This document shows, one piece after another, positions 17,828 through 25,853 of a DNA stretch of 64,000 bases. This DNA comes from Sphingomonas piscis. Its GTDB lineage: Bacteria; Pseudomonadota; Alphaproteobacteria; Sphingomonadales; Sphingomonadaceae. The DNA is taken from contig NZ_CP049869.1 of the NCBI RefSeq assembly GCF_011300455.1, positions 1,426,001 to 1,490,000 of the forward strand, read 5' to 3'. Under the pieces are notes generated by a model. The model worked only from the letters and a program-made list of their open reading frames with translations. It ran no database searches and was not told where the DNA came from. Each line of letters opens with the position of its first letter. The first letter of the stretch is position 1. The position numbers and the translations under genes are program-made.

Positions 17828-17863
17828 AGGGTCGTCGGACTTATCCGGCGGCCCTTTTTGTTT
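17828..17863 (+). terminator. Rho-independent terminator after DUF4402 gene
   Basis: A 12-bp stem (arms 17828-17839 and 17844-17855, two G-T wobbles) closes a CTTA loop and is followed by TTTTGTTTG. This is a textbook intrinsic terminator, 25 bases after the DUF4402 stop. The chaperone and usher genes follow on the same strand, so it may end most transcripts while letting some through. Confidence 0.85.
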
Positions 17864-17913
17864 GTGTTGCCGGTCCATGGTTGACCGAAAATAAACCATT
17901 TCGGTGCACTGCG

Positions 17914-17948
17914 GGATTCCCTCCAAAACGGAGAGAAGTGGGGAATCC
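17914..17948 (+). promoter_or_regulatory. Hairpin overlapping the chaperone ribosome binding site
   Basis: GGATTCCC (17914-17921) is perfectly complementary to GGGAATCC (17941-17948), with a small inner CTCC/GGAG pairing. The right arm contains the GGGGAA that serves as the ribosome binding site for ATG 17953. If formed, the stem would hide it and lower chaperone translation. Confidence 0.45.
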
Positions 17949-17952
17949 TGAT

Positions 17953-18783
17953 ATGCAATCGCTTCCGAAGTTGTTCGTTCGCACGCTGGCACTGGCAGGA
18001 ACGGCCATGGCTGCATCCGTGCCGGCCAAGGCTGGCGTCGGCGATCTGCTGGTAGCACCGACCCGCATCGTGCTTGATGGCCGGACGGGTTCCGAAATCA
18101 TTCTCAACAACATCGGCGACGGGCCTGCCACCTACCGAATCTCCGTCGAGCTTCGCCGGATGAACGCGGACGGGCGCCTGGAGGAAGTGACCACGCCGTC
18201 GGCCGCCGACAAAATGGCACAGGAGATGATCATCTACAGCCCGCGGCGGGTGACGCTTGCGCCCAACCAGCCGCAGTCGATCAGGATCGCGGCGCGCGCT
18301 CCCCAGGGCCTCGCTGACGGCGAATATCGCGTGCATCTCCTGTTTCGCGCCATTCCCGATGCCAAGCCTGTCGCTGCCGCCGCACCTGCGGACACACCTA
18401 AGGGCCTCAGCTTCGCGATCACACCAATCTACGGCGTCACCATCCCGGTGATCGTCCGATTGGGCCAGCTTCAGGTGAAAGCCGGCATCGCCAATGTCCA
18501 CCTTGCCCAGCAGGATGGCAAGAAGGCCGTCGGCCTCGATCTGATCCGTTCCGGGCAGCGCTCGACCTTCGGCGAAGTTCGCGTCCTGAAGCCCGGCGTC
18601 AAGGACCCGATCGCCATTCAGCGCTCCGTCGCGGTGTACACCGACGTCGGCAGCCGCAAGCTGGTGATCCCGGTCAGCGAGGAATTCAAGGGTGACCTGC
18701 GCGGTCCCGTCACCGTGCAATATGTTGAGACCATGCTCGAAGGTAACCGCACTATCGCCGAGACTCAGGCGGTTCTGCAGTAG
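17953..18783 (+). CDS. Periplasmic pilus-assembly chaperone-like protein
   Basis: A 276-aa protein with a signal peptide (cleavage after VPAKA) and the two-domain immunoglobulin-like layout of fimbrial chaperones. The first domain has LLVAPTRIVLDGRTGSEIIL, NIGDGPATYRISVEL, and the late-strand RVTLAPNQPQSIRIAARAP that matches the family's conserved proline-rich turn. The second domain follows GVTIPVIVR. Chaperones of this type cap pilin subunits in the periplasm before the usher. It is 24 bases before the usher gene. An upstream in-frame start at 17881 would place 24 residues before the signal peptide and is rejected. Confidence 0.8.
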   Translation: MQSLPKLFVRTLALAGTAMAASVPAKAGVGDLLVAPTRIVLDGRTGSEIILNNIGDGPATYRISVELRRMNADGRLEEVTTPSAADKMAQEMIIYSPRRVTLAPNQPQSIRIAARAPQGLADGEYRVHLLFRAIPDAKPVAAAAPADTPKGLSFAITPIYGVTIPVIVRLGQLQVKAGIANVHLAQQDGKKAVGLDLIRSGQRSTFGEVRVLKPGVKDPIAIQRSVAVYTDVGSRKLVIPVSEEFKGDLRGPVTVQYVETMLEGNRTIAETQAVLQ

Positions 18784-18807
18784 AGGCCGAGGAACGGAGA
18801 GGCACTC

Positions 18808-21489
18808 ATGCTCGGTCGCCGGATACGTCTGGCCGGCTGGGTTGCCGCGGCGGGCCTTGCTGCCAGCGGCGCCTTTGCCGCGCTTGCAGGCACGCCCGGT
18901 CGAGACTCCTGGGCGGCCGACCCGGAGGAGCAATATCTTCTTGACGTAAACCTTCGCCAGTTGCGGCTCGGCGAAGGCGTTCGCGCATATTCTACGCCCG
19001 AGGGTGCCTGTGTCGTCTTAGGCGACTTTTTGAAGGTACTGGACGTCCCCATCACCGTCGATCTGCCGGCCAAGAAGGCAAGCGGCTGGGCATTTCGCGA
19101 GGCCAATCGGGTCAATATCGACCTTGGCGCCGGCAAGGTGACCTACGGCGCCTCGACGAGTGAAATGCTCGACCGGCAGCAAATCCGCGAGACGCCGGAG
19201 GGCTGGTGCGTAGAGACCAACGCCCTTGCCCGCTGGATGGGCATTGGCGTCAAACCCATGACGTCATCGTCCGTACTTCTGCTGGAATCCGAAGCGAAAC
19301 TGCCGGTCGAAATGGCGATCGAGCGGGAGCGGCGGGCTGCGAGCCTGGTGCGCAAGGCCAGCTTCGACCTGATGAGCGTGCCCAAGGTGAAAGTCCCATA
19401 TCGCATGTGGCGTGCACCCGCGCTCGATTTCATGGTTAGCGCGGGCGTGACCTATAGCGCCACCAGCGGCACACGCATCGACCGCCGGACCTCCATTGCG
19501 GGGGCCGGCGAGTTGGCGCAGTTGTCCTACAGCGCGCAGTTGTCGACGGACGCCGTGGGGCGGCCGGACCTGCTGCGCCTTCGCACCTACCGCTCCGACC
19601 CCGATGGCGGCCTGCTCGGCCCACTGAAGGCTACGCACTTCGGCATCGGCGACGTCGAGGGGTTCGACAGCCGTCTTTCCGGAACAGCGCAAAGCGGGCG
19701 GGGCGGCATCATCACCAACCGCCCCCTGTTCCGGCCGACAGCATTCGGACGAACCCGATTTGAGGGCGATCTCCCCTCAGGATGGGAAGCCGAACTGTAT
19801 CGGAACAACGAACTTGTCGGCTTTTCGCGTCCGACCGAGAACCAGCGCTATGTTTTCGACGAGGTCGAGCTCCAATACGGAGACAATGACATTCGGGTGG
19901 TGCTGTACGGACCCCAAGGACAGGTCCGGACTCGCGAAGAAACCATCAACGTCGGCCAGGAGAATGTTCCTGCGGGGAAGACCTGGTACTGGGCGGGCTT
20001 CAACCAGCCCGGCGAAGACGTCATCCGCTTGCGGGGCGGGCAAAAGATGGGCGAGGCCGTTCGCGGGCAGGCGGCGGTGTCTGTGGAGCATGGCCTCAGC
20101 GACCGAATGTCCGTTGGCGCAATGGCACGAACGATGTTGCTGGAAGACGAGCGGCTGACCTTCGTCGAAGGCACGGTTCGGCGCGCCATCGGCCCGGCGG
20201 CCGCGGAGGTTTCCGTGGCGTACGACAGCAGCGGCGGCAAGGCCATCGGCGGCGAAATCATCGGCCGGATCGGCAAAGTGAACTTCAGGGGCGAGGCGCT
20301 GGCGGCCAACAACTTCCACGTTCGTGGGACGAAAGCGGAGACCGTCCGAGATGTCCGCCTTGCTGCCGACGCTCCACTTAGGATCGGCAGGTCGTTGGTG
20401 CCGGTGCGCGCCGGGATCCGGTACAGCGATTTTGGTAATGGCACCAAGCAGTTGGAGGCGAATACCAGGCTTTCGACCTCGATCGCCCACTTCAACCTCG
20501 CCACCGACCTAAAATATCGCAAGAAGACGTCGCGCCTCGGACAGCCGCCACCGGACGAACTTGAATGGTCCATGATCGGCTCAGGCCGCGTCGGCGACAT
20601 CCGCCTTCGCGGCATTTCGACATTTCGGATTTTGCCGGAAAAGCGCCTGCAGACGGTGGAGCTGTCCGGCTATTGGGCCGCAAGCGAGCAGGCGGACTGG
20701 GAAGGCGGGCTCGTCTACGACGCGGAGCGAAGGCGCGCCAACGCACGCCTTTCCCACATCCGCAGGCTCGACACCGTCGCGCTGGCCGTGACGGCGGAGG
20801 CCGCGACCGACCGCTCCGTCGCCGTGGGCCTGAACCTCAACTTCTCGCTGGATCCGCAGCGCATGGCCTTTTCGCGACAGCCTTTGGCCAGCGCGGGCTC
20901 GGTTCGTGCGCGCGTTTTCCGCGATCTCAACGACAATGGCCGCTACGATGATCATGAACCGCTCGAGAAAGGCGCTCTGGTCACCACCGGCAATCGCCAG
21001 ACGCAGCGGAAAACCGGCGGCGATGGCGCCGTCACCATCGGTGGTTTGGCCGCATTTCAGCCCGTGGTGGTCGGCCTTGACCAGTCGACGCTGGCCGACC
21101 CGTCGCTTGCGCCGCGCAAGGCGATGCAGGTGGTGACCCCGCGGCCCGGCGTGTCGGCGTACATCGATATTCCGCTGGTTGCGGCCGGAGCGATCGAAGG
21201 CGCGCTTCTGAAAAGCGGCGGCCTGGCCTTCGAAGGCGTCGACTTGGAGCTTGTCGACAACGCCGGCGACGTGGTTGCAACGGCACGCACCGACTTCGAC
21301 GGCTTCTTCTTGTTCGACCGCATCGCTTACGGAAATTACCGGATCCGAATTGCCAAAGACTCGGCTGAATCGGCCAAGCTTCTGCCCATGGTCGGCGGCG
21401 AGGTGATCCTATCGGATGATCGGCCAGTCACGCGTCTGGGTGGCATCGAGGTCTCGCCGATGCCGATCATCGCCTCCGCCGCGCCTTAG
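18808..21489 (+). CDS. Outer-membrane usher-like protein with C-terminal Ig/carboxypeptidase-regulatory-like domains
   Basis: An 893-aa secreted protein with a signal peptide in the first 25-40 residues. The middle part shows usher hallmarks: GWEAELYRNNELVGFSRPT followed by YVFDEVELQYGDNDIRVVLY, and a long run of alternating strands consistent with a beta barrel. The C-terminal 200 residues have GSVRARVFRDLNDNGRYDDHE, an SdrD/SpaA-like acidic turn, and TARTDFDGFFLFDRIAYGNYRI. Together with the adjacent chaperone it would export and assemble DUF4402 subunits. Sequence is clearly divergent from classical FimD/PapC, so usher-like is the safest label. Confidence 0.72.
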   Translation: MLGRRIRLAGWVAAAGLAASGAFAALAGTPGRDSWAADPEEQYLLDVNLRQLRLGEGVRAYSTPEGACVVLGDFLKVLDVPITVDLPAKKASGWAFREANRVNIDLGAGKVTYGASTSEMLDRQQIRETPEGWCVETNALARWMGIGVKPMTSSSVLLLESEAKLPVEMAIERERRAASLVRKASFDLMSVPKVKVPYRMWRAPALDFMVSAGVTYSATSGTRIDRRTSIAGAGELAQLSYSAQLSTDAVGRPDLLRLRTYRSDPDGGLLGPLKATHFGIGDVEGFDSRLSGTAQSGRGGIITNRPLFRPTAFGRTRFEGDLPSGWEAELYRNNELVGFSRPTENQRYVFDEVELQYGDNDIRVVLYGPQGQVRTREETINVGQENVPAGKTWYWAGFNQPGEDVIRLRGGQKMGEAVRGQAAVSVEHGLSDRMSVGAMARTMLLEDERLTFVEGTVRRAIGPAAAEVSVAYDSSGGKAIGGEIIGRIGKVNFRGEALAANNFHVRGTKAETVRDVRLAADAPLRIGRSLVPVRAGIRYSDFGNGTKQLEANTRLSTSIAHFNLATDLKYRKKTSRLGQPPPDELEWSMIGSGRVGDIRLRGISTFRILPEKRLQTVELSGYWAASEQADWEGGLVYDAERRRANARLSHIRRLDTVALAVTAEAATDRSVAVGLNLNFSLDPQRMAFSRQPLASAGSVRARVFRDLNDNGRYDDHEPLEKGALVTTGNRQTQRKTGGDGAVTIGGLAAFQPVVVGLDQSTLADPSLAPRKAMQVVTPRPGVSAYIDIPLVAAGAIEGALLKSGGLAFEGVDLELVDNAGDVVATARTDFDGFFLFDRIAYGNYRIRIAKDSAESAKLLPMVGGEVILSDDRPVTRLGGIEVSPMPIIASAAP

Positions 21490-21557
21490 TCGCCTAAGCC
21501 AACTTCTCAGCAAATATGAAGCTGCGGGGCGCCTTGCCCGGCGGCTGCTAGTCTGTT

Positions 21558-21643
21558 GGTGCGGTCGAGAAGACTCGAACTTCCACGGCCTTTCGGCCAC
21601 AGCGACCTCAACGCTGCGCGTCTACCAGTTCCGCCACGACCGC
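21558..21643 (-). tRNA. tRNA-Leu (anticodon GAG)
   Basis: The minus strand folds into a class II tRNA of 86 nt with encoded CCA. Acceptor stem GCGGTCG pairs with CGACCGC; the anticodon stem CAGCG/CGCTG holds loop TTGAGGT, giving anticodon GAG (reads CUU/CUC leucine codons). The variable arm GGCCGAAAGGCC and T-arm with GTTCGAGTC are present. It lies between the usher gene and an uncharacterised secreted protein. Confidence 0.95.
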
Positions 21644-21700
21644 ACGTCAGACTGAAAGCAAATCGGCCGCAAACGGACCGTCGCCACTGGCAAGGCGGCG

Positions 21701-21729
21701 CCTCTAGCAAAGCGTCTGCGGACACGCAA
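21701..21729 (-). promoter_or_regulatory. Promoter of tRNA-Leu
   Basis: On the minus strand -35 TTGCGT (21724-21729) and -10 TAGAGG (21701-21706) are 17 bases apart. The bases after the -10 (GCGCCGCCTT) are GC-rich, typical of a stringently controlled discriminator, and are shared almost exactly with the rpmI promoter. Confidence 0.5.
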
Positions 21730-22034
21730 TGGCGCGAACCTGTTTCATTTGGGGACGATGCCTTAAGACTTTGTTTACCATTTGCCTCGCGCGGCGTTAC
21801 GCAGGGGCGATGTTGATGTTGCTCGCCCTGACTGCCGCAACTGCGGCCGCTCCGGCGCAGACGCCGAGTTCGGCGCGTGCGCGGGTGCAGGCGACGGCGA
21901 CTATCCGTATCGTACAGGCCGTTCGGTTCAGGGTTGGAGCGGACCGCTCAATGGAGGGAGCAGCGGTTCGCGACGGCAGCGTGCGCGACAGCGACGGCCG
22001 GCGTCAGCCCGCTAAGCTGGTCGAACTGGAATAG
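21729..22034 (+). CDS. Small secreted protein of unknown function
   Basis: A 101-aa frame whose hydrophobic segment AGAMLMLLALTAATAAAPAQ looks like a signal peptide. The mature part is short: ARVQATATIRIVQAVRFRVG followed by an Arg/Asp-rich tail. The ATATIRIVQAVRF strand is reminiscent of the start of DUF4402 domains, so it may be a remnant or small relative of the neighbouring pilin-like proteins. The start could be ATG 21729 (gives Arg residues before the hydrophobic core) or ATG 21810. It ends one base from the convergent zinc-ribbon gene. Confidence 0.5.
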   Translation: MARTCFIWGRCLKTLFTICLARRYAGAMLMLLALTAATAAAPAQTPSSARARVQATATIRIVQAVRFRVGADRSMEGAAVRDGSVRDSDGRRQPAKLVELE

Positions 22035-22035
22035 G

Positions 22036-22920
22036 TCAGGCCGCCGCGCCGAAGGCGATGGTCAGCATGTCGCCATCGGCCGGAACATTCATTTCAGCGC
22101 TGTTGAACGGCGCCCTTCCGCCGGGCGGCAGGCTGGTGGCGGGCGGTGCAATCGTCCAGCGATAGACGAGTTCGCCGGACGTCTTGCGCAGCTCCGCCTC
22201 GATAGGCGGTACGCGCTGCGTCTCGTCCGTCGGATTGACCACGCGGCCGGTCACCGCAAGCAGCATATTGCCGCTTGCCAGCTGCTGACGCTGGGAATTG
22301 GTGAGCATTAGCTTGAGCTCGCTCGTTCCCGCATCCGCGACGCCGACGCGCGACTTCCACTCGGGCGGGGCGAGGAACCAGAAGGCGGCCGCCGCCGCTG
22401 CGACCAGAAGGACAACGATAAGAAGCTTCAGCAGCGGCGAGGACCGGCGCTCCCCTTCCGCTTCGTCGCGGGCACCGAAAGGCGCGAAATCGTCCTCGGC
22501 AGGCGGATACCAAGTGCCCCCGGTGGCTTCGAGCTCTTCCTCCGCCGGCGTCACAGGAGTGTCGAAGACCGGCGCCGAAACGTCGGATTGAAGCTCTTCC
22601 GACGGGGACATGGTCTCGGAGGCGCCCATCTCGACCTCGTCCGGTGTGCCGAACGTGGTGTCGTGCACGGCCGGCTCGTCGACTTCGAACCCTGGGTTCT
22701 CCGGTTCCTGCGCTTGCGGCGTAATGTCGGCTCGATCGGGCTCGTCGCGGTACGACGATTCAGAAGGCGGCGAGGCAACCTCGTCCCCTGCTTCCTGAAC
22801 TTCAGGATCCTGATGCCAGCTATGCTTGCAAGACGCGCAGCGCACCTGTCGGCCGCCTTCGGGGATGGCGCCATCCTTGACGACATATTGCGTGCCGCAC
22901 GAGGGACAAGTGAGGATCAT
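22036..22920 (-). CDS. MJ0042-type zinc-ribbon membrane protein
   Basis: A 294-aa protein with an N-terminal zinc ribbon (CPSCGTQYVVKDG and CASCKHSW), a long acidic Pro/Glu-rich linker (about 40-160), one membrane helix (about 175-195) and a C-terminal domain (about 200-290) resembling DUF3426 domains. Such proteins are widespread in proteobacteria without defined function. The frame extends upstream to 23037, but ATG 22920 starts the zinc ribbon directly and fits the family. It is divergent from ftsE. Confidence 0.8.
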   Translation of the reverse strand: MILTCPSCGTQYVVKDGAIPEGGRQVRCASCKHSWHQDPEVQEAGDEVASPPSESSYRDEPDRADITPQAQEPENPGFEVDEPAVHDTTFGTPDEVEMGASETMSPSEELQSDVSAPVFDTPVTPAEEELEATGGTWYPPAEDDFAPFGARDEAEGERRSSPLLKLLIVVLLVAAAAAAFWFLAPPEWKSRVGVADAGTSELKLMLTNSQRQQLASGNMLLAVTGRVVNPTDETQRVPPIEAELRKTSGELVYRWTIAPPATSLPPGGRAPFNSAEMNVPADGDMLTIAFGAAA

Positions 22921-23038
22921 TCTACAGGACCTCTCGTTGGGCTGAGCCTCTCCATAACTCGGTAAACAAGAATGTGAGGGCGTTGGCAAGCTGCGCCCCT
23001 CTGTGCGATGAGCGGCCCGAGCGGGAAAGGGTGACAAA

Positions 23039-23752
23039 CTGTCTGCAATCGTCGAGTTCGACAGTGTTGGCTTGCGCTACGGAACGGGCGCGGAAGTGCT
23101 GTGCGACCTCAACTTCCGCCTGGCGAAGGGCTCATTCTACTTCCTGACGGGACCTTCGGGCGCGGGAAAGACGTCTCTCCTGAAGCTTCTCTACCTTGCG
23201 CAACGGCCGACCCGCGGCCGCATCCGTCTGTTCGGGGAAGAGCTAAGCGATGCACCGCGAAGCGCGCTTCCGGCCTTTCGCCGCCGCATCGGCGTGGTGT
23301 TCCAGGACTTTCGCCTGATCCGTCACCTTTCGGCCTTCGACAATGTGGCGCTGCCGCTCCGCATTTCCGGACGGAGTGATGCCGAGATCGAGGGCCCGGT
23401 TCGGGAGATGCTCGCCTGGGTTGGACTTGCCGACCGCGCCAGCGCCCGTCCGGCGACGCTGTCAGGCGGTGAGCAGCAACGCGTCGCCATCGCCAGAGCG
23501 GTGATCAGCCAGCCCGAACTGCTGGTCGCCGATGAGCCCACCGGCAACGTCGATGCCGAAATGGCATCACGCCTGATGCATCTGTTTGCGGCCTTGAACC
23601 GCCTCGGTACGACCATCGTCGTGGCAACCCACGACATCGGACTGATCGCCGCCACGCCCGGCGCGCACATGATGCGGCTCGACCGTGGCGGTCTCATCGA
23701 TAGTACCGGCGCACTTCGGCATCCGCCGGGCGCGTCGGCGAGTCCGGTATGA
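23039..23752 (+). CDS. ftsE: Cell division ATP-binding protein FtsE
   Basis: FtsE is the ATPase of the FtsEX complex that activates septal peptidoglycan hydrolases. The frame encodes IVEFDSVGLRYG, Walker A GPSGAGKTS, signature LSGGEQQR and Walker B LLVADEPTG. No ATG, GTG or TTG precedes the conserved start: the frame is open from 23012, and the first internal TTG at 23072 would remove a conserved strand. CTG at 23039 (reading LSAIVEFD), seven bases after GGGAAAGGG, is the best start (237 aa). Alternatively one A is missing in AAA 23036-23038 after a GTG at 23031. ftsX overlaps by four bases. Confidence 0.9.
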   Translation: MSAIVEFDSVGLRYGTGAEVLCDLNFRLAKGSFYFLTGPSGAGKTSLLKLLYLAQRPTRGRIRLFGEELSDAPRSALPAFRRRIGVVFQDFRLIRHLSAFDNVALPLRISGRSDAEIEGPVREMLAWVGLADRASARPATLSGGEQQRVAIARAVISQPELLVADEPTGNVDAEMASRLMHLFAALNRLGTTIVVATHDIGLIAATPGAHMMRLDRGGLIDSTGALRHPPGASASPV

Positions 23753-24624
23753 TCAACTGGTTGTTCGTCTCGCCGGCGCAACGGCGTTTGCTACCGGGCG
23801 GGCGCTTTCGCGGTCCAACTCCTTGGGTCATTGGCATCATGACCTTTGTGATGATGGTTGTGACGGCTGCAGCGCTGGTTCTGGCCAATGCCGCGGGCGG
23901 TGTGGCGGAGGGAAGCAGAAGCCGCTTCGTTGCCCAGCTTCCCGGCGGCAGCTCGAGCGTGCCGGCGGCGCTTCAGCTGCTGCGCTCGACACCGGAGGTG
24001 CGCAACGTTCGTGTGGTCCCTGAGGCGCAGATGCGGGAGACTTTGTCGCGATGGCTGGGCCAGGCCGCCGCAAACTCAGCGGATCTGCCGGTCCCCGCGC
24101 TCATTCATTTCGACCTTTCTCGTCCGCTCGGCACGACGACAATGCAGGCTCGTCTTCGCGCCGCGATCCCCGGCGCCAGCATCAGTGCGCACGAGCAGGA
24201 GGTGCGGCCGCTGCTGCGAACCATGAGGGCGCTTCAATGGCTGGCGCTGACTTTGGTGGCGCTGATGGTGATCGCGACGTCGGCGACCATCGTCCTCTCC
24301 GCCCGGGGAGCGCTCGATACCAACCGAGCCACCATTGAGGTCATGCACGGGATCGGTGCCACCGACCTTCAGGTGACGCATTTATTTCAGCGAAAGATTG
24401 CGCTCGACGCTTTGACCGGTGCCCTCGCAGGCGCACTTGCGGCCGCATTGACGCTTCTGCTGGTGGCAGGTGCCGGAGCCGCGCTTAAAGGTCAGCTCGG
24501 CGGTCTTCCTCCGCTTCACCTCGGCGACATCATCGTGCTGAGCGCCATGCCCTTCGTCGTTGCTGCCCTTGCCACCTTGGTCGGGCGGATGGCTGTTCTG
24601 CGCAGCTTGCGGAGCAATGTATGA
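23749..24624 (+). CDS. ftsX: Cell division protein FtsX
   Basis: FtsX is the membrane partner of FtsE and transmits ATPase-driven changes to periplasmic hydrolase activators. The 291-aa protein has an N-terminal helix (about 27-50), a periplasmic loop of about 120 residues, and three C-terminal helices (about 163-185, 218-245, 263-285). The segment ATIEVMHGIGATDLQVTHLF is the usual FtsX/MacB-type coupling region. ATG overlaps the ftsE stop. Confidence 0.92.
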   Translation: MINWLFVSPAQRRLLPGGRFRGPTPWVIGIMTFVMMVVTAAALVLANAAGGVAEGSRSRFVAQLPGGSSSVPAALQLLRSTPEVRNVRVVPEAQMRETLSRWLGQAAANSADLPVPALIHFDLSRPLGTTTMQARLRAAIPGASISAHEQEVRPLLRTMRALQWLALTLVALMVIATSATIVLSARGALDTNRATIEVMHGIGATDLQVTHLFQRKIALDALTGALAGALAAALTLLLVAGAGAALKGQLGGLPPLHLGDIIVLSAMPFVVAALATLVGRMAVLRSLRSNV

Positions 24625-25157
24625 TCGCCCGCATCCTGTCCGTACTGCTACTCGCCTATGCGTTGGGTTTCGCCATCTTCGCGACGACCCTGGGCCAACC
24701 AGCCGCGGCCGATGCCCCAGCCACGGAAGCGGCGGTCGTGCTGACGGGCGGTGCCGGCCGGCTGGAGCAGGGCTTTCGGGTGATGCGCGAGCAAAAGGCG
24801 CGGCGCATGCTGGTGTCCGGGACCGACCCGCTCGTCACCAAGGCCGACCTGGCGCGGCGCAATCGCGGACAAGGCGCCATCCTACGATGCTGCGTCGACC
24901 TCGGCACCGAGGCCAAGGACACGAGGAGCAATGCGGAGGAGACCGGGCGCTGGCTCAAGCAACAGAAGCTTAGGTCGGTCCGGTTGATCACCAGCGACTG
25001 GCACATGCGCCGCGCGCGCTACGAGTTCCGCCGCGTGCTTGGTTCCGATACGCTTGTCGTGCCCGATGCAGTGCGCACGGAGCCTCGCTTCCTCACCCTG
25101 TTCGGCGAATATAACAAATATGTGCTTCGCCGTTTGGCCGTCTGGGTGGATGTCTGA
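24621..25157 (+). CDS. YdcF/ElyC/SanA family protein (DUF218)
   Basis: A 178-aa protein with one N-terminal membrane helix (about 5-25) and a DUF218 domain: AAVVLTGGAGRLEQGF, RMLVSGTDP, TRSNAEETGRWL and RLITSDWHMRRARYEF. Relatives ElyC and SanA act in cell-envelope integrity, apparently in lipid-carrier metabolism. Its place between ftsX and plsC, with a 4-base overlap with ftsX, suits an envelope role. Confidence 0.85.
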   Translation: MIARILSVLLLAYALGFAIFATTLGQPAAADAPATEAAVVLTGGAGRLEQGFRVMREQKARRMLVSGTDPLVTKADLARRNRGQGAILRCCVDLGTEAKDTRSNAEETGRWLKQQKLRSVRLITSDWHMRRARYEFRRVLGSDTLVVPDAVRTEPRFLTLFGEYNKYVLRRLAVWVDV

Positions 25158-25163
25158 CCGCCG

Positions 25164-25853
25164 ATGATGATGATGTGGCTCCGATCCCTCCTATTCACGC
25201 TGCTGTTCTACCCGCTGACCTTGGTGCTGGTGATTGCCGGCATTGTCGCTAGCCCGTTCGGAACGGGGCCGATGCGCGCGGTCGTGCATAGCTGGGCGAA
25301 TGCGCACCATTGGCTGACGCGTCATCTGATCGGCATCAGGATGATCGTGGAAGGCGAGATACCCGCCGAACCGATGCTGATCGCGATCAAGCATCAGGCC
25401 ATGTTCGAAACGGTCGAGGCGCTGCGGCTGGCACGAACGCCGGTGGTTGTGATCAAACGCGAGCTATCGGACCTGCCATTGTTCGGCTGGCTGACTCGAC
25501 GCTATGGCGTCATCCCCGTCGACCGGGAGGCGGGGGCGAAGGCCTTGCGGACGATGCTGACATTAGGTCGGCAGGCGATCGCCGCCGGGCGGCCGATCGT
25601 CATCTTTCCGGAAGGCACGCGGGTGCCGCCTGGCCAGACGCCGCCGCTCAGGTCCGGCTTCGCCGGTCTTTATCGCGGGCTCGACCTGCCGGTTCTACCG
25701 GTGGCGATGGACAGCGGACGGCTATGGGGGCGCGGCCTACTGAAGCGGGGCGGCACGATCCGCTTCAAGGTTGGCGAGATCATTCCATCCGGGCTGAAGC
25801 GTGACGAGATCGAGGCACGCGTTCACGCCGCGATCAATGCGCTCGAAAACTAG
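25164..25853 (+). CDS. plsC: Lysophospholipid acyltransferase (PlsC-like)
   Basis: A 229-aa 1-acyl-glycerol-3-phosphate acyltransferase-type enzyme of phospholipid synthesis. An N-terminal membrane helix (about 5-30) is followed by the catalytic IKHQAMFET (HX4E rather than the textbook HX4D, a variant common in proteobacterial members) and VIFPEGTR. The protein is anchored to the inner membrane. It is the last gene of the ftsEX run; its stop interlocks with that of pheT through CTAG. Confidence 0.88.
   Translation: MMMMWLRSLLFTLLFYPLTLVLVIAGIVASPFGTGPMRAVVHSWANAHHWLTRHLIGIRMIVEGEIPAEPMLIAIKHQAMFETVEALRLARTPVVVIKRELSDLPLFGWLTRRYGVIPVDREAGAKALRTMLTLGRQAIAAGRPIVIFPEGTRVPPGQTPPLRSGFAGLYRGLDLPVLPVAMDSGRLWGRGLLKRGGTIRFKVGEIIPSGLKRDEIEARVHAAINALEN

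Noticed and set aside
17443..18933. Minus-strand frame of 496 codons opposite the chaperone and DUF4402 genes
   Set aside because: Runs across a terminator and two secreted genes, with no family features; codon-phase shadow.
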